Shown one piece after another: positions 1 through 7,645 of a stretch of 64,000 bases of DNA. The notes below the pieces were generated by a model. It was not told the DNA's origin. It was given only the letters and a program-made list of their open reading frames with translations, and did not search any database. The position numbers and the translations under genes are program-made. Source of the stretch: Caldilineaceae bacterium bin34 (GTDB taxonomy: Bacteria; Chloroflexota; Anaerolineae; Caldilineales; Caldilineaceae); assembly GCA_002238555.1 (NCBI GenBank), contig MPMO01000013.1:1-64000 (forward strand), given 5' to 3'. Each line of letters starts with the position of its first letter. Positions within the stretch are counted from its first letter, which is position 1.

Positions 1-1126
1 CAGGAGGGACAGGTTGTGGGCGGCGTGGCCGGTGCGGACACGGCTCGCATCCTCCCGGAAGGCCATGTCCAGGACCCAGTGGAGGGAGTTCTCAATGCCC
101 CAGTGGCTGCGCACGGCCTGCAACAGGGCCCGCGCATCGGCCGGCAGACTGGAAATGTAGTAGCGGGTTTCCGCGGTGACCTGGTCTCCCTGTCGCCGTT
201 GGGCCTCGATCATAATCAGGCTGTGCAGGTCGGGCCAAACCCCGTCGGGGTCCACATACCGGCTGTATTCCGGGGTCCCGAGCACCCAGCAGCGGCGCGT
301 CTCGATGCGACCGTGGTTCTTGTTGACGGTCTGGTGGAAGTCGTGGTCGCAGCCCTCGAAACCCTCGGCCTGTTCGACGGCGAAGGTCTCGACCACGGCC
401 TCGTGCAACTGGGGCTGGTTGCCCTTGAGCGCCAGCACATAGTCGGCTCCCCGGTCGCGGATCGTCTGCGCAATCCGCTTCTGGCAGCCCATGGCGTCGA
501 TGGTCACGATGCAGCCCTCCAGCGCCAGCGTCTCGAGCAGGGCCGGGATGGCCGTGATCTCGTTGGACCGGCTGTCCACCCGCCGCTGGCCCAGCACCAG
601 CCGCGCCCCGTCCGCCCCCCCCCCGCGCCGGCGTCTCGAGCGGGGGCGGGAGCGCGGTGCTCGGGTGGGCCCGCCTGCCCCCCCGCCGCTGGCCCAGCAC
701 CAGCCGGGCCCCGTCCGCCCAGGCGCTGACCAGGTGCAGGGGCGATACGCCCCGGGCCTGGTCGTGCGAGCCCCGGGCCGCCTTGCCGTCCACGGCCACG
801 ACCCCGTCCTGCAGCGTCGCGGCCAGCGACTGCACCCATGCCGCAAAGCAGGCTTCCAGCTGGGCCGGATCCAGCAGGCCGAAGACGCGCCCGAAGGTGT
901 CGTGCGAGGGAATGCCGTGCGGCAACTCCAGAAAGGTCTCCAGCCAGGCCTGCTTCTGGTGGCCAAAGAACTCGACCTCGGTCCAGTTGTCGGCGCCGCA
1001 GATGACGGCCAGGGTGGCGATCAGGAGGATGGCCTCCAGGGAATGGTGCTGTCCCTGAGGCCGACGGGGATCGTCGACCGCGGTGAGCAGGGACACTAGG
1101 GGGACGGGGGCGGTCATGGCAGGCAT
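1..1126 (-). pseudogene. ISAs1-family transposase, frameshifted, 3' end beyond window
   Basis: DDE transposase of the ISAs1 (H-repeat-associated) group. The N-terminal part shows the family's DDPRRPQGQHHSLEAIL and ICGADNWTEVEFFG segments and the VVAVDGKAARGS block carrying the first catalytic Asp. The C-terminal part, in another frame, gives IDAMGCQKRIAQTIRDRG, YVLALKGNQP and SHWGIENSLHWVLDMAFRED at the left edge, so catalytic blocks are present but split. The two frames are separated by an imperfect 103-bp tandem duplication (copies near 584-686 and 687-789); 103 is not a multiple of three, and removing one copy restores one continuous frame. ATG candidates lie at 1126 and 1117, a TTG at 1135. 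Terminal inverted repeats were not identified. It is either a dead element or an assembly artefact in a GC-rich segment. Confidence 0.85.
584..789. repeat. Imperfect 103-bp tandem duplication inside the transposase
   Basis: The segment beginning CGCTGGCCCAGCACCAG occurs at 584 and again at 687. In gene direction the copy read first starts with an exact match (LVLGQRR) and then drifts into G/C-rich substitutions; the copy read second encodes an intact transposase segment. The 103-bp offset causes a +1 frameshift. Confidence 0.8.
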
Positions 1127-1234
1127 TCCAGGCAAGGCAAAGACCGCCCATCCTACCTGTAGACATCACTGGCCCCTTTAGCATGCGATTGCTCTGGTAT
1201 TGCACCGTGCCCCGGGTTCCGAAACCGTATCGGT

Positions 1235-1243
1235 TGCTATAAT
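1235..1243 (+). promoter_or_regulatory. Extended -10 promoter of the aldolase gene
   Basis: TTGCTATAAT contains a perfect TATAAT at 1238-1243 preceded by a TG dinucleotide, i.e. an extended -10 element, about 80 bases before the aldolase ATG. No good -35 is evident, which is usual for extended -10 promoters. Confidence 0.6.
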
Positions 1244-1250
1244 GCGGACG

Positions 1251-1272
1251 CGTGCCAAAGGATGTTGGCACG
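1251..1272. promoter_or_regulatory. Inverted repeat at the predicted transcription start (possible operator)
   Basis: CGTGCCAA and TTGGCACG form perfect 8-bp arms separated by 6 bases, starting eight bases after the -10 box. The position over the predicted +1 suits a repressor operator, or a 5' hairpin in the mRNA. The regulator is unknown. Confidence 0.45.
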
Positions 1273-1321
1273 CTTCTTGTAACTGCCAACCTGCCAATCA
1301 AGGCGCGGGAGAAGACGGACA

Positions 1322-2405
1322 ATGAACTTCGCGAAGCTTTGCCAAACTGCCAGGGATCTGGTCGCGCCAGGCAAGGGCATTCTGGCCGCTGATGAGAGTT
1401 CTGGAACGATCCAGAAGCGCTTTGACAGCATCAGCGTGCCTTCCACGGCGGACAACCGGCGCGACTACCGGGAACTGTTGTTCACCACACCGGGGGTGGA
1501 GGAGGCGATTAGTGGCGTCATTCTGTATGACGAAACCCTTCGCCAGGAGTCGTCGTCCGGCAAGCGGCTGGCCGAGGTGCTTGCGGATCGCAACATCATT
1601 CCCGGCATCAAGGTCGATGCGGGGGCCAAGCCTCTGGCAGGTTGTCCGGGGGAATCCGTAACCGAGGGCTTGGACGGTCTGGCCGACCGCCTGGCCGAGT
1701 ATGCCAGTCTCGGCGCCAGGTTCGCCAAGTGGCGCGCGGTGATCGACATCGGCGATACGCTGCCGTCCGCGCATTGCATCGAAGTGAACGCCCATGCCCT
1801 GGCCCGATACGCCGCCCTGTGCCAGGAGTACGATTTGGTGCCGATTGTCGAGCCGGAAGTGCTGATGGACGGCGACAATGGCATCGAGCGTTGCGAAGAG
1901 GTCACGACCGACGTGTTGCACGCAACCTATCACCAACTTCACCTGCAGGGGGTGAAGCTGGAGGGCACCCTCCTCAAGCCCAACATGGTGTTGCCGGCCA
2001 AGCAATCGGGTGAGACGGCCACCCCGGAGGAGGTGGCGGACGCCTCGTTGCGGGCCTATTACCGATCCGTGCCCGCGGCGGTTCCGGGCATCGTGTTCCT
2101 TTCCGGAGGGCAGTCGCCCGAGGAAGCGACCCTCAACCTCAACGCGATGAACGCGCTGGGTTCCCACCCTTGGGAGTTGAGTTTCTCGTACGGCAGGGCC
2201 TTGCAGCAACCGGTGCTGCAGGCGTGGCTGGGCGAGGCCGACAATGGTCTGACGGCCCAGGAGGCATTCCACACGGTTGCCCTGGCCAACCACCAGGGCC
2301 GGGACGGCACATACGAGGCCGGCCAAGGAGGCATTCCACAGGGCTGCCATGGCCAACCACCAGGCCCGGTACGGCACATACGAGCCTGCCATGGCGGTTG
2401 TGTAA
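1322..2405 (+). pseudogene. Class I fructose-bisphosphate aldolase, frameshifted near its C-terminus
   Basis: Catalyses reversible cleavage of fructose 1,6-bisphosphate (glycolysis/gluconeogenesis) through a lysine Schiff base. It begins MNFAKLCQTARDLVAPGKGI, carries the class I ILAADESSGTIQKRF segment, DLVPIVEPEVLMDG and the Schiff-base lysine context EGTLLKPNMVLPA. Near the 3' end a 67-bp segment is imperfectly duplicated (2260-2326 and 2327-2393), shifting the frame by +1 so the literal reading frame runs on to 2761 with unrelated residues. Deleting the first copy gives a clean 338-residue protein ending in TYEPAMAVV and stopping at 2405, the usual length for the family. Real frameshift or assembly error cannot be told apart here. 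An extended -10 promoter lies just upstream. Confidence 0.85.
2260..2393. repeat. Imperfect 67-bp tandem duplication at the aldolase 3' end
   Basis: GGAGGCATTCCAC starts at 2260 and again at 2327. Both copies resemble the aldolase C-terminus (EAFHTVALANHQ versus EAFHRAAMANHQ) but differ at about ten positions. Only the second reads through to a natural stop. The 67-bp offset destroys the frame. Confidence 0.8.
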
Positions 2406-2425
2406 GTCGGACCGGAAATCCTCCG

Positions 2426-2469
2426 CACAAAGCAAACGACCGGGCATTGACCCGGTCGTTTGCTTTGTG
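2426..2469. terminator. Bidirectional hairpin terminator between convergent genes
   Basis: A perfect 19-bp stem (arms 2426-2444 and 2451-2469, core AACGACCGGG/CCCGGTCGTT) with a 6-base loop lies between the aldolase stop and the end of the convergent DinB-like gene. It is a good candidate to end transcription from both sides, although T-runs are short. Confidence 0.7.
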
Positions 2470-2490
2470 TGCCTCTTGGCACTGCAGGGT

Positions 2491-2985
2491 TCAGGCGAGC
2501 CTGAGGACTTGCACCAACACGTCCAGCTGGCCGAGATGCTGGCTTTCGTGCCACGACATGAATCCGACCACGTCTGCCGCGGTGGCCTCGGGATTGTCGA
2601 AGAACTCTCGGGTTCCGGGGAAATCCCCTACGTCCCTACTGCTCAACACGTTGTCAATCAGGGCTTGGCTTTCGTCCAGCTTGGCCAGGAGCTGTTCCAG
2701 GGTTAGGCCCTGGCCGGCCCCGGCCAGGGCGTCTTCGGTGGTTCCGATATTGCCGCTGTAGCTGTCGGCCAGGGCCTCCGGCCAGTCGAAGTCTTCGATG
2801 CCAAGGGTCTTGAGGATGTGATTGCGGCTCTGGAGCATGTGGCCGATGGTGTAGTTGATGCAGTTGTGGTCCAATGGCATTTTCCTGAGGGAATCCGCGT
2901 TGCTGATGCCGTCGCACAGTTCCTTGATTTGATCGGCGCCGCGCTGAAACATGAACCGCAGGATCGGATTGTGGTTTCCGGACAT
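2491..2985 (-). CDS. DinB/YfiT-like putative metal-binding protein
   Basis: 164-residue four-helix-bundle protein of the DinB/YfiT superfamily. Histidines typical of the metal site are visible: the N-terminal GHMLQSRNHIL segment (residues about 48-58) and the C-terminal SWHESQHLGQLDVL segment (about 144-157). Members include thiol-dependent transferases and stress proteins; nothing here fixes a substrate. It is convergent with the aldolase and separated from it by a hairpin terminator. Length is normal and no defect is visible. Confidence 0.75.
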   Translation of the reverse strand: MSGNHNPILRFMFQRGADQIKELCDGISNADSLRKMPLDHNCINYTIGHMLQSRNHILKTLGIEDFDWPEALADSYSGNIGTTEDALAGAGQGLTLEQLLAKLDESQALIDNVLSSRDVGDFPGTREFFDNPEATAADVVGFMSWHESQHLGQLDVLVQVLRLA

Positions 2986-3110
2986 GGGATCGACTACCTG
3001 TTGATCGAATGATGGGGTTGTGGGTCCTATCTTAGGGAATCGATGGCCTCGGCTCCACTATTGATGGCAGGTCCCGACCGTTTGGTCATTGCGGTTCCCT
3101 GCCGACTCGG

Positions 3111-3141
3111 TTGATGGGCGGCGGGAAGTCGGGACTACAAT
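3111..3141 (+). promoter_or_regulatory. Possible promoter upstream of the enolase-superfamily gene
   Basis: TTGATG at 3111-3116 and TACAAT at 3136-3141 are separated by 19 bases, longer than optimal. Transcription would start near 3148 and give a leader of about 180 bases before the ATG at 3332. The stretch 2986-3331 shows no gene. Confidence 0.35.
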
Positions 3142-3331
3142 AATCCGGTCCTGTTCCCGAATGGCTTTCGTATGCGGGGCATCGTGTGTCTCCGGACCGC
3201 TCCCTTGACGCCGCCCAACCCAGGTTGCCGATATGCAGCCAGTGAGCGCCATAGGTGCGTCCCGGGTTCGCACCGGTTACAGGGCCATTCCCCCTGTCTC
3301 TCTCTCGCCCACGTCCATTCCGGAAGTAGCC

Positions 3332-4498
3332 ATGAAAATCGACTCGGTCAAATCGTTTCTGGTTGACAACCCTCCGCCTCAATTCGGCGGCCCCCGTTGG
3401 CTGTTCATCAAAATCGGAACCGACGAAGGGCTGTCCGGTGTCGGCGAGGCGACGTACCACACGCGCATGGACCACACGGCCCTGCCCCTTATCGACGACC
3501 TCGGCGAGGAGTACTTGATTGGCCAGGATCCGTTTCAAATCGAGAAGATCTGGAACGGCATCTACGAGCAGCGGTTTGTCCGACGCGTCGGCCCCATCAC
3601 CTCGCCCATCCTCAGCGCCATCGATATTGCGTTGTGGGACATCGCCGGCAAGGCCGCTGGCCAACCCGTCTACAACCTGCTGGGCGGCCGCTTGAACGAC
3701 CGGTTGCGGGCCTATTCCTACCTGTCGGGCTGGCGTGCCGGACAGTCGGGCGAAAAGGCGGCCGAGATGGCTCTGGCCTACATGGAGAAGGGGTTTACCG
3801 CCGTCAAGTTCGATCCTGTGGACCCGCGTACCACCGACCGCCTGGAAGGCCTGCGCGACGCGGCCCTGGTGGTACGGAAGGTGCGGGAAGCCGTGGGGGA
3901 CCGGTGCGACATTCTGATTGGCACACACGGACAGTTCAACACCCACAGCGCCATCCGGTTTGCCAAACGGGTGGAGGAGTTCGATCCGCTCTGGTTCGAG
4001 GAGCCGGTGCCGCCGGAGAACATATCGGAGATGGCCAGGGTGGCCCGCGCCACGAGCATCCCGGTGGCCACGGGCGAGCGTCTGTTCAACAAGTTCGAGT
4101 TCGTGACGATGCTCGAGCAAAAAGCGGCGTCCATCCTGCAGTTCGACCTGACCATATCGGGCGGCATCCTCGAGGCGCGCAAGATTGCCGCCATGGCGGA
4201 AGCCAACTACGTTCAAATCGCACCCCATCTGTACGGTGGACCGGTCGGGGCCGCAGCTTCCATGCACATCGACGCCTGTGCCCCGAACTTTTTGATCCAG
4301 GAAGGAATTGACGACTGGGGCGGTTTCCATGCCGATGTCCTGCTGGAACCTCTGCAGTGGGAGGATGGCTATCACATTCCGCCTTCCAAGCCAGGCCTGG
4401 GCATCGAACTCAACGAGGCCGTCCTGGACAAGCATGCGACGGCCGTATCGGGTCGCAGGGCAGGTCGCACCGGCATCGATTACTACACTCGGTTTTAG
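3332..4498 (+). CDS. Mandelate racemase/galactonate-dehydratase-like enolase-superfamily enzyme
   Basis: 388-residue enolase-superfamily protein, most like the sugar-acid dehydratase branch. Visible active-site features: TAVKFDPVD at the end of the second barrel strand, DILIGTHGQFN for the next, WFEEPVPPEN with the metal-ligand Glu, ATGERL, and APHLYGGPVG with the catalytic-base His region. The N-terminal capping domain (residues about 1-120) contains the TDEGLSGVGEA motif. The family abstracts the alpha proton of a carboxylate; this branch usually dehydrates sugar acids. The start MKIDSVKS was chosen because homologues begin this way; an in-frame ATG at 3233 would add 33 unlikely residues. 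The downstream SDR-type gene at 4588 is probably co-transcribed. Confidence 0.85.
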   Translation: MKIDSVKSFLVDNPPPQFGGPRWLFIKIGTDEGLSGVGEATYHTRMDHTALPLIDDLGEEYLIGQDPFQIEKIWNGIYEQRFVRRVGPITSPILSAIDIALWDIAGKAAGQPVYNLLGGRLNDRLRAYSYLSGWRAGQSGEKAAEMALAYMEKGFTAVKFDPVDPRTTDRLEGLRDAALVVRKVREAVGDRCDILIGTHGQFNTHSAIRFAKRVEEFDPLWFEEPVPPENISEMARVARATSIPVATGERLFNKFEFVTMLEQKAASILQFDLTISGGILEARKIAAMAEANYVQIAPHLYGGPVGAAASMHIDACAPNFLIQEGIDDWGGFHADVLLEPLQWEDGYHIPPSKPGLGIELNEAVLDKHATAVSGRRAGRTGIDYYTRF

Positions 4499-4587
4499 TC
4501 AACACCGGACTTGGGACGACAGCCCGATTGTGCGCGGCGCAGGCGGTTGCCGCTCGACACGCTGAACAGGAATTGAGGTGAACAGGT

Positions 4588-6213
4588 TTGAATATCCTGG
4601 TGACCGGTGCCCACAGCAACCTCGGCCGACATGTGGCCGAGGTGTTGGGCGACCGAGATGAGTATGCCCTGAAGTTTGCGGACCGGGGCGAGCGGCCGCC
4701 TTGGTTGGCCGGCAAGGACTGGACCGAAGTGGATTTGATCCAGCCGGACCGGGTCGAGCAGTTGTTGGACGGCGTGGACAAGGTACTGCACCTGGAGGCG
4801 CTGGCGCTGGCCGCGCAGCCCGACATGGTCCCCGGCGAGGCGGTGTACCGCAATACTTGCGGCGTCTACAACCTGGCACGCGCGGCACAGACAACCGGGG
4901 TTGAGCGTCTGGTGCTGGCAAGTTCGCTCGACCTGTTTGCACGGCTCCCGGCCCACTGGCAGGTTAATGAAATGTGGCGGCCGCGTCCAACGCCTTCCTT
5001 GTCGGACCTTTGCTGTTGGACCGCGGAACTGTCGCTGCGGGAAACCGTCAGGGCTGGCTCGTTGTTGGCCGTGTGCCTGCGGTTTGCCACCGTGGTCGAC
5101 CCGGCAATCCTGGGCGACCAACCTTACAACCCGGCCTGGGTCTCGGCCGCGGATGCCGTGCATGGCATCGAGAGAGCCCTGTTGTTCGATGCCGCCAGGA
5201 CCAAGAACGCCACCCGGCCGGACTGGCACGTTTTTCACATTGCGGCCCCCGGCCCGCGTTCGAAGATGCGGGTGACCCACACTACGGGTGATGAGGAGCG
5301 ATCCATCAGTTCGGTGCCGCCGTTCAGCTATGCACCGCAGGACGACTTTCGGAGCCGCTGGTCCAATACCGAGTCTTCGCCGGATCGCAGTGTCCGGTGG
5401 CAGGATGTCGTCGCCGACGGGGATCCGGTCGCGGGCAGGCCCATCCGCAATGTCGTGATCTTCGGCTCCAGCGGTCCCATGGGGTCCGCGACCTCAAGGG
5501 AACTGGCGGACGTCTACACGGTTCGGCAGGCGGGCCTGCGATCCGTTGAGGACGCTCTGGCATCCTGGTCCCCGGGCATGGGGTCGCGGCCACAGCCGGT
5601 TCGGCTGGAGGCGCCGCACAAGTTCCGACGGGTGGACATGGGGGATACGCAACAGGTCGTGGACGCGTGTGCCGGCATGGACGCCATCATCAACTGCTCG
5701 GTCCTGCGGCCGGAGCTCCACGCCGCCTTCAAGGTGAACACGGTGGGAGCCTTCAACATTGGCTTGGGTGCCGTCGCCCACGGCATTCGGCGTGTCGTGC
5801 AGACGGGACCGTTTCAACAGATGGATCCGGGCTATGGCAGCTATGTCTGGGACTACGACATTCCGGTGGACGCACCGTGTCGTCCGTTGGACTACCTTTA
5901 TCACCACACCAAGTACCTGGGTCAGGAAATCCTGCGCGTTTTCGCCGAGTACCACGATCTGGAAGTACCGGTCATGCTTTTCTGGCGTTTGGCTTCCCTG
6001 GACGAGCCCCACCAGATCCCGCCGTTCGCCGTGACCTACGAGGACTCGGCGCGTTCATTGAGGGCGGCCCTGGAAACACCGTCCCTGCCTTCGCCCTATG
6101 AACAGTTCAACATCAGCGTGGACCTGCCGCACCGCAGATTCGAGTTGGGCAAGGCCAAGGCTCTGCTGGGTTTCGAAGCCAGGGATCAACTGGACCGCCA
6201 CTGGATGGACTGA
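4588..6213 (+). CDS. Tandem double-SDR (NAD-dependent epimerase/dehydratase-like) protein
   Basis: 541 residues with two successive Rossmann/SDR modules. Module 1 starts with NILVTGAHSNLGRHVAEVL (about residues 2-20); the region where the catalytic YxxxK is expected reads LCCWTAELSL, so the Tyr appears lost. Module 2 starts with NVVIFGSSGPMGSATSREL (about 287-305) and has YHHTKYLGQEIL, which retains YxxxK. Extended SDRs of about 300 residues oxidise, reduce or epimerise sugars; this one is nearly twice that size, suggesting an internal duplication or fusion with one catalytic and one degenerate half. TTG start at 4588 follows a plausible GAGGTG ribosome-binding site. It lies 89 bases behind the enolase-superfamily gene. 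Confidence 0.75.
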   Translation: MNILVTGAHSNLGRHVAEVLGDRDEYALKFADRGERPPWLAGKDWTEVDLIQPDRVEQLLDGVDKVLHLEALALAAQPDMVPGEAVYRNTCGVYNLARAAQTTGVERLVLASSLDLFARLPAHWQVNEMWRPRPTPSLSDLCCWTAELSLRETVRAGSLLAVCLRFATVVDPAILGDQPYNPAWVSAADAVHGIERALLFDAARTKNATRPDWHVFHIAAPGPRSKMRVTHTTGDEERSISSVPPFSYAPQDDFRSRWSNTESSPDRSVRWQDVVADGDPVAGRPIRNVVIFGSSGPMGSATSRELADVYTVRQAGLRSVEDALASWSPGMGSRPQPVRLEAPHKFRRVDMGDTQQVVDACAGMDAIINCSVLRPELHAAFKVNTVGAFNIGLGAVAHGIRRVVQTGPFQQMDPGYGSYVWDYDIPVDAPCRPLDYLYHHTKYLGQEILRVFAEYHDLEVPVMLFWRLASLDEPHQIPPFAVTYEDSARSLRAALETPSLPSPYEQFNISVDLPHRRFELGKAKALLGFEARDQLDRHWMD

Positions 6214-6217
6214 ACCC

Positions 6218-6246
6218 CAGGGGGCTCGCGTGGACGCGGGCCCCTG
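6218..6246. terminator. Hairpin between convergent genes
   Basis: CAGGGG(G)CTCGCG pairs with CGCGGGCCCCTG (one bulge, one wobble) around a 4-base loop, directly after the double-SDR stop and before the end of the convergent DUF4380-like gene. No T-run follows, so factor-independent termination is uncertain. Confidence 0.4.
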
Positions 6247-6269
6247 ACCCGGTCCTCGACACCTTCGGT

Positions 6270-7214
6270 CTAGGCAATGCGTCCGGTCTCGAGGATGCGG
6301 TTGACCACCGGCATGACATCCCGTTCCACGTCGTCGTCGCAGGCCGGTGTCGGGACGCCGGGTACCAGATGCCAGGTTTCCGTTTGGGTTGCGGACTCGC
6401 CGGGCGCCAGGGAGGCCAGGGGGCCCAGGGTTTCCACTTCAAGGAACCGGGCGTCGGTGTAGATTTCAACGTTGCTATTGAGGTCGGGATACTCGGCTTC
6501 GGTCTGGTCCGCGAAGGTCTTGACAAACAGGACTTCGTCCAACACGTAGGCGCTCCAGCCCTGGGCAACGCGCAAACCGAGTTTTTGGGGCGTTCCCGCC
6601 CCGGCGTCCTGGCGCAGGAGTACGTACTTGCTGCCCACGGTCCAGCGCGGGTCGGTCAGGTCGGTGTAGGCCCACAGAACCAGGTTGCTGACCGGAGCCA
6701 GAAAGTCGTCGTGAGATCCGAATGGCGGCAGGGGCACGATGGCCGTACCGTGGAGGTTCATGACGGACACTGCCCATGGGGAAAGGCGAATCGGTTCCGT
6801 GCCCCGGTTCGCGATGCGGTGGAGCACTTGGATCGATGCCTGATCCGCCGACGGGGTCAGCACCATCTCCTTTTGCACGCCGTTGCCCGGTTCCACGGGT
6901 GCGGTGAACGCGAGGGTGCCGTCATCGGGTTGCGACACTTCCGCCGGCACGTTGTCGGGAAAATAGGTGAATACCGAGTTCTCCTCCGGTGCCGACCACA
7001 GCCGTTGTCCGCCGTACAGGCGAAATTCGTCGCCCCCGGTTTGGCCCATCTCATGCGACAGTTGGCCAAACATGTTGTGGCCGCCCGGCAGCGAAACGGA
7101 CACGATACGAGGCCCGATCTCGTGTACAACCACCGCTTCGAGATGCTCGGTGGCGATCCGCTGGACCTGACTCCAGCCCATGTAGTCAATTTGAGTGATG
7201 GCGGCCACGTTCAT
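6270..7214 (-). CDS. DUF4380-like, galactose-mutarotase-fold hypothetical protein
   Basis: 314 residues resembling DUF4380 proteins, beta-sandwich proteins related to aldose 1-epimerases. Recognisable stretches are PRIVSVSLPGGHNMFGQL near residues 34-51, FRLYGGQRLWSAPE, ANRGTEPIRLSPWAVSVM and the QTETWHLVPG segment near the end. No catalytic role is established for the group; carbohydrate recognition or mutarotation is plausible. The start at 7214 (MNVAAITQ) is preceded by CCAGGAGCAC; an upstream in-frame ATG at 7331 is less likely. A leader ORF and a minus-strand terminator lie upstream. Confidence 0.65.
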   Translation of the reverse strand: MNVAAITQIDYMGWSQVQRIATEHLEAVVVHEIGPRIVSVSLPGGHNMFGQLSHEMGQTGGDEFRLYGGQRLWSAPEENSVFTYFPDNVPAEVSQPDDGTLAFTAPVEPGNGVQKEMVLTPSADQASIQVLHRIANRGTEPIRLSPWAVSVMNLHGTAIVPLPPFGSHDDFLAPVSNLVLWAYTDLTDPRWTVGSKYVLLRQDAGAGTPQKLGLRVAQGWSAYVLDEVLFVKTFADQTEAEYPDLNSNVEIYTDARFLEVETLGPLASLAPGESATQTETWHLVPGVPTPACDDDVERDVMPVVNRILETGRIA

Positions 7215-7340
7215 GTGCTCCTGGAAATCCCGTTGGTCTAACGAAAGCGGGGCGGAGGCAAGTCCGGTACGGTTTGTGTACGCCGCCGCAGATAGCTCAA
7301 GGTACGCCGGAAGGGCGTTTCCGAACGCCATTGTAGCGAC

Positions 7341-7375
7341 AAAAAAAGACCCCCGCCGAAACCGGTGAGGGTCTT
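7341..7375 (-). terminator. Intrinsic terminator upstream of the DUF4380-like gene
   Basis: Read on the minus strand, AAGACCC and GGGTCTT arms enclose an inner CCGG...CGGC-type stem and are followed by a run of T residues (plus-strand A run 7341-7347). This is a textbook factor-independent terminator, placed about 130 bases before the DUF4380-like ATG and 24 bases after a short leader ORF. Confidence 0.7.
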
Positions 7376-7398
7376 CTAGTCTTCGTGCGACCGGTTGT

Positions 7399-7458
7399 TT
7401 ACCAGGTGACCAGCAAACTACCGGCGGTGCACGATTGGCGACTACATAAACTGTCCAT
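7399..7458 (-). CDS. Possible 19-residue leader peptide
   Basis: A short frame, MDSLCSRQSCTAGSLLVTW then stop, follows a strong GGGGAGGTGG Shine-Dalgarno sequence and is followed after 24 bases by the intrinsic terminator. An AACCGGT after the stop could pair with the ACCGGTT in the terminator stem-loop, giving an alternative fold. The architecture fits translation-coupled attenuation. There is no strong run of one regulatory codon (two Cys, three Leu, one terminal Trp), so the sensed signal is unknown and the ORF may be fortuitous. Confidence 0.4.
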   Translation of the reverse strand: MDSLCSRQSCTAGSLLVTW

Positions 7459-7578
7459 TGGCACCACCTCCCCGGGGCAATCTGTACGCACTCAAGAAGT
7501 TCCGACGCAGCCCAAGGGATGCTGCCAGCCTTCCGAGGATTGAATTCTACTACAAACGACCCACGGAGAGGAGGGACC

Positions 7579-7645
7579 GCACGGAGTCGGCTCCGTTCTG
7601 GGGCGATGGGGGAGGCCTACCCCATCGCGGTAACCGAGGTTGCCG
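7579..7645. ncRNA. Clustered hairpins, candidate structured RNA (strand undecided)
   Basis: Three adjacent near-perfect hairpins: ACGGAG-TCGG-CTCCGT (7581-7596), GCGATGGGG/CCCCATCGC (7603-7628, 9 bp) and CGGTAAC/GTTGCCG (7628-7645, 7 pairs). The single non-Watson-Crick pair of the third is U-G if transcribed on the plus strand but A-C on the minus strand, slightly favouring plus. No known riboswitch or RNA class was recognised. Confidence 0.3.

Noticed and set aside
2406..2761. Continuation of the aldolase frame past its natural stop
   Set aside because: The residues are unrelated to aldolases and cross the terminator and the antisense of the DinB-like gene; they arise from the frameshift.
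7601..7645. T-box-like ACCGCG motif on the minus strand
   Set aside because: The minus strand reads GGTTACCGCG, close to the T-box GGNACCGCG, but the rest of the T-box, a specifier stem and a downstream aminoacyl-tRNA synthetase or biosynthesis gene are missing.
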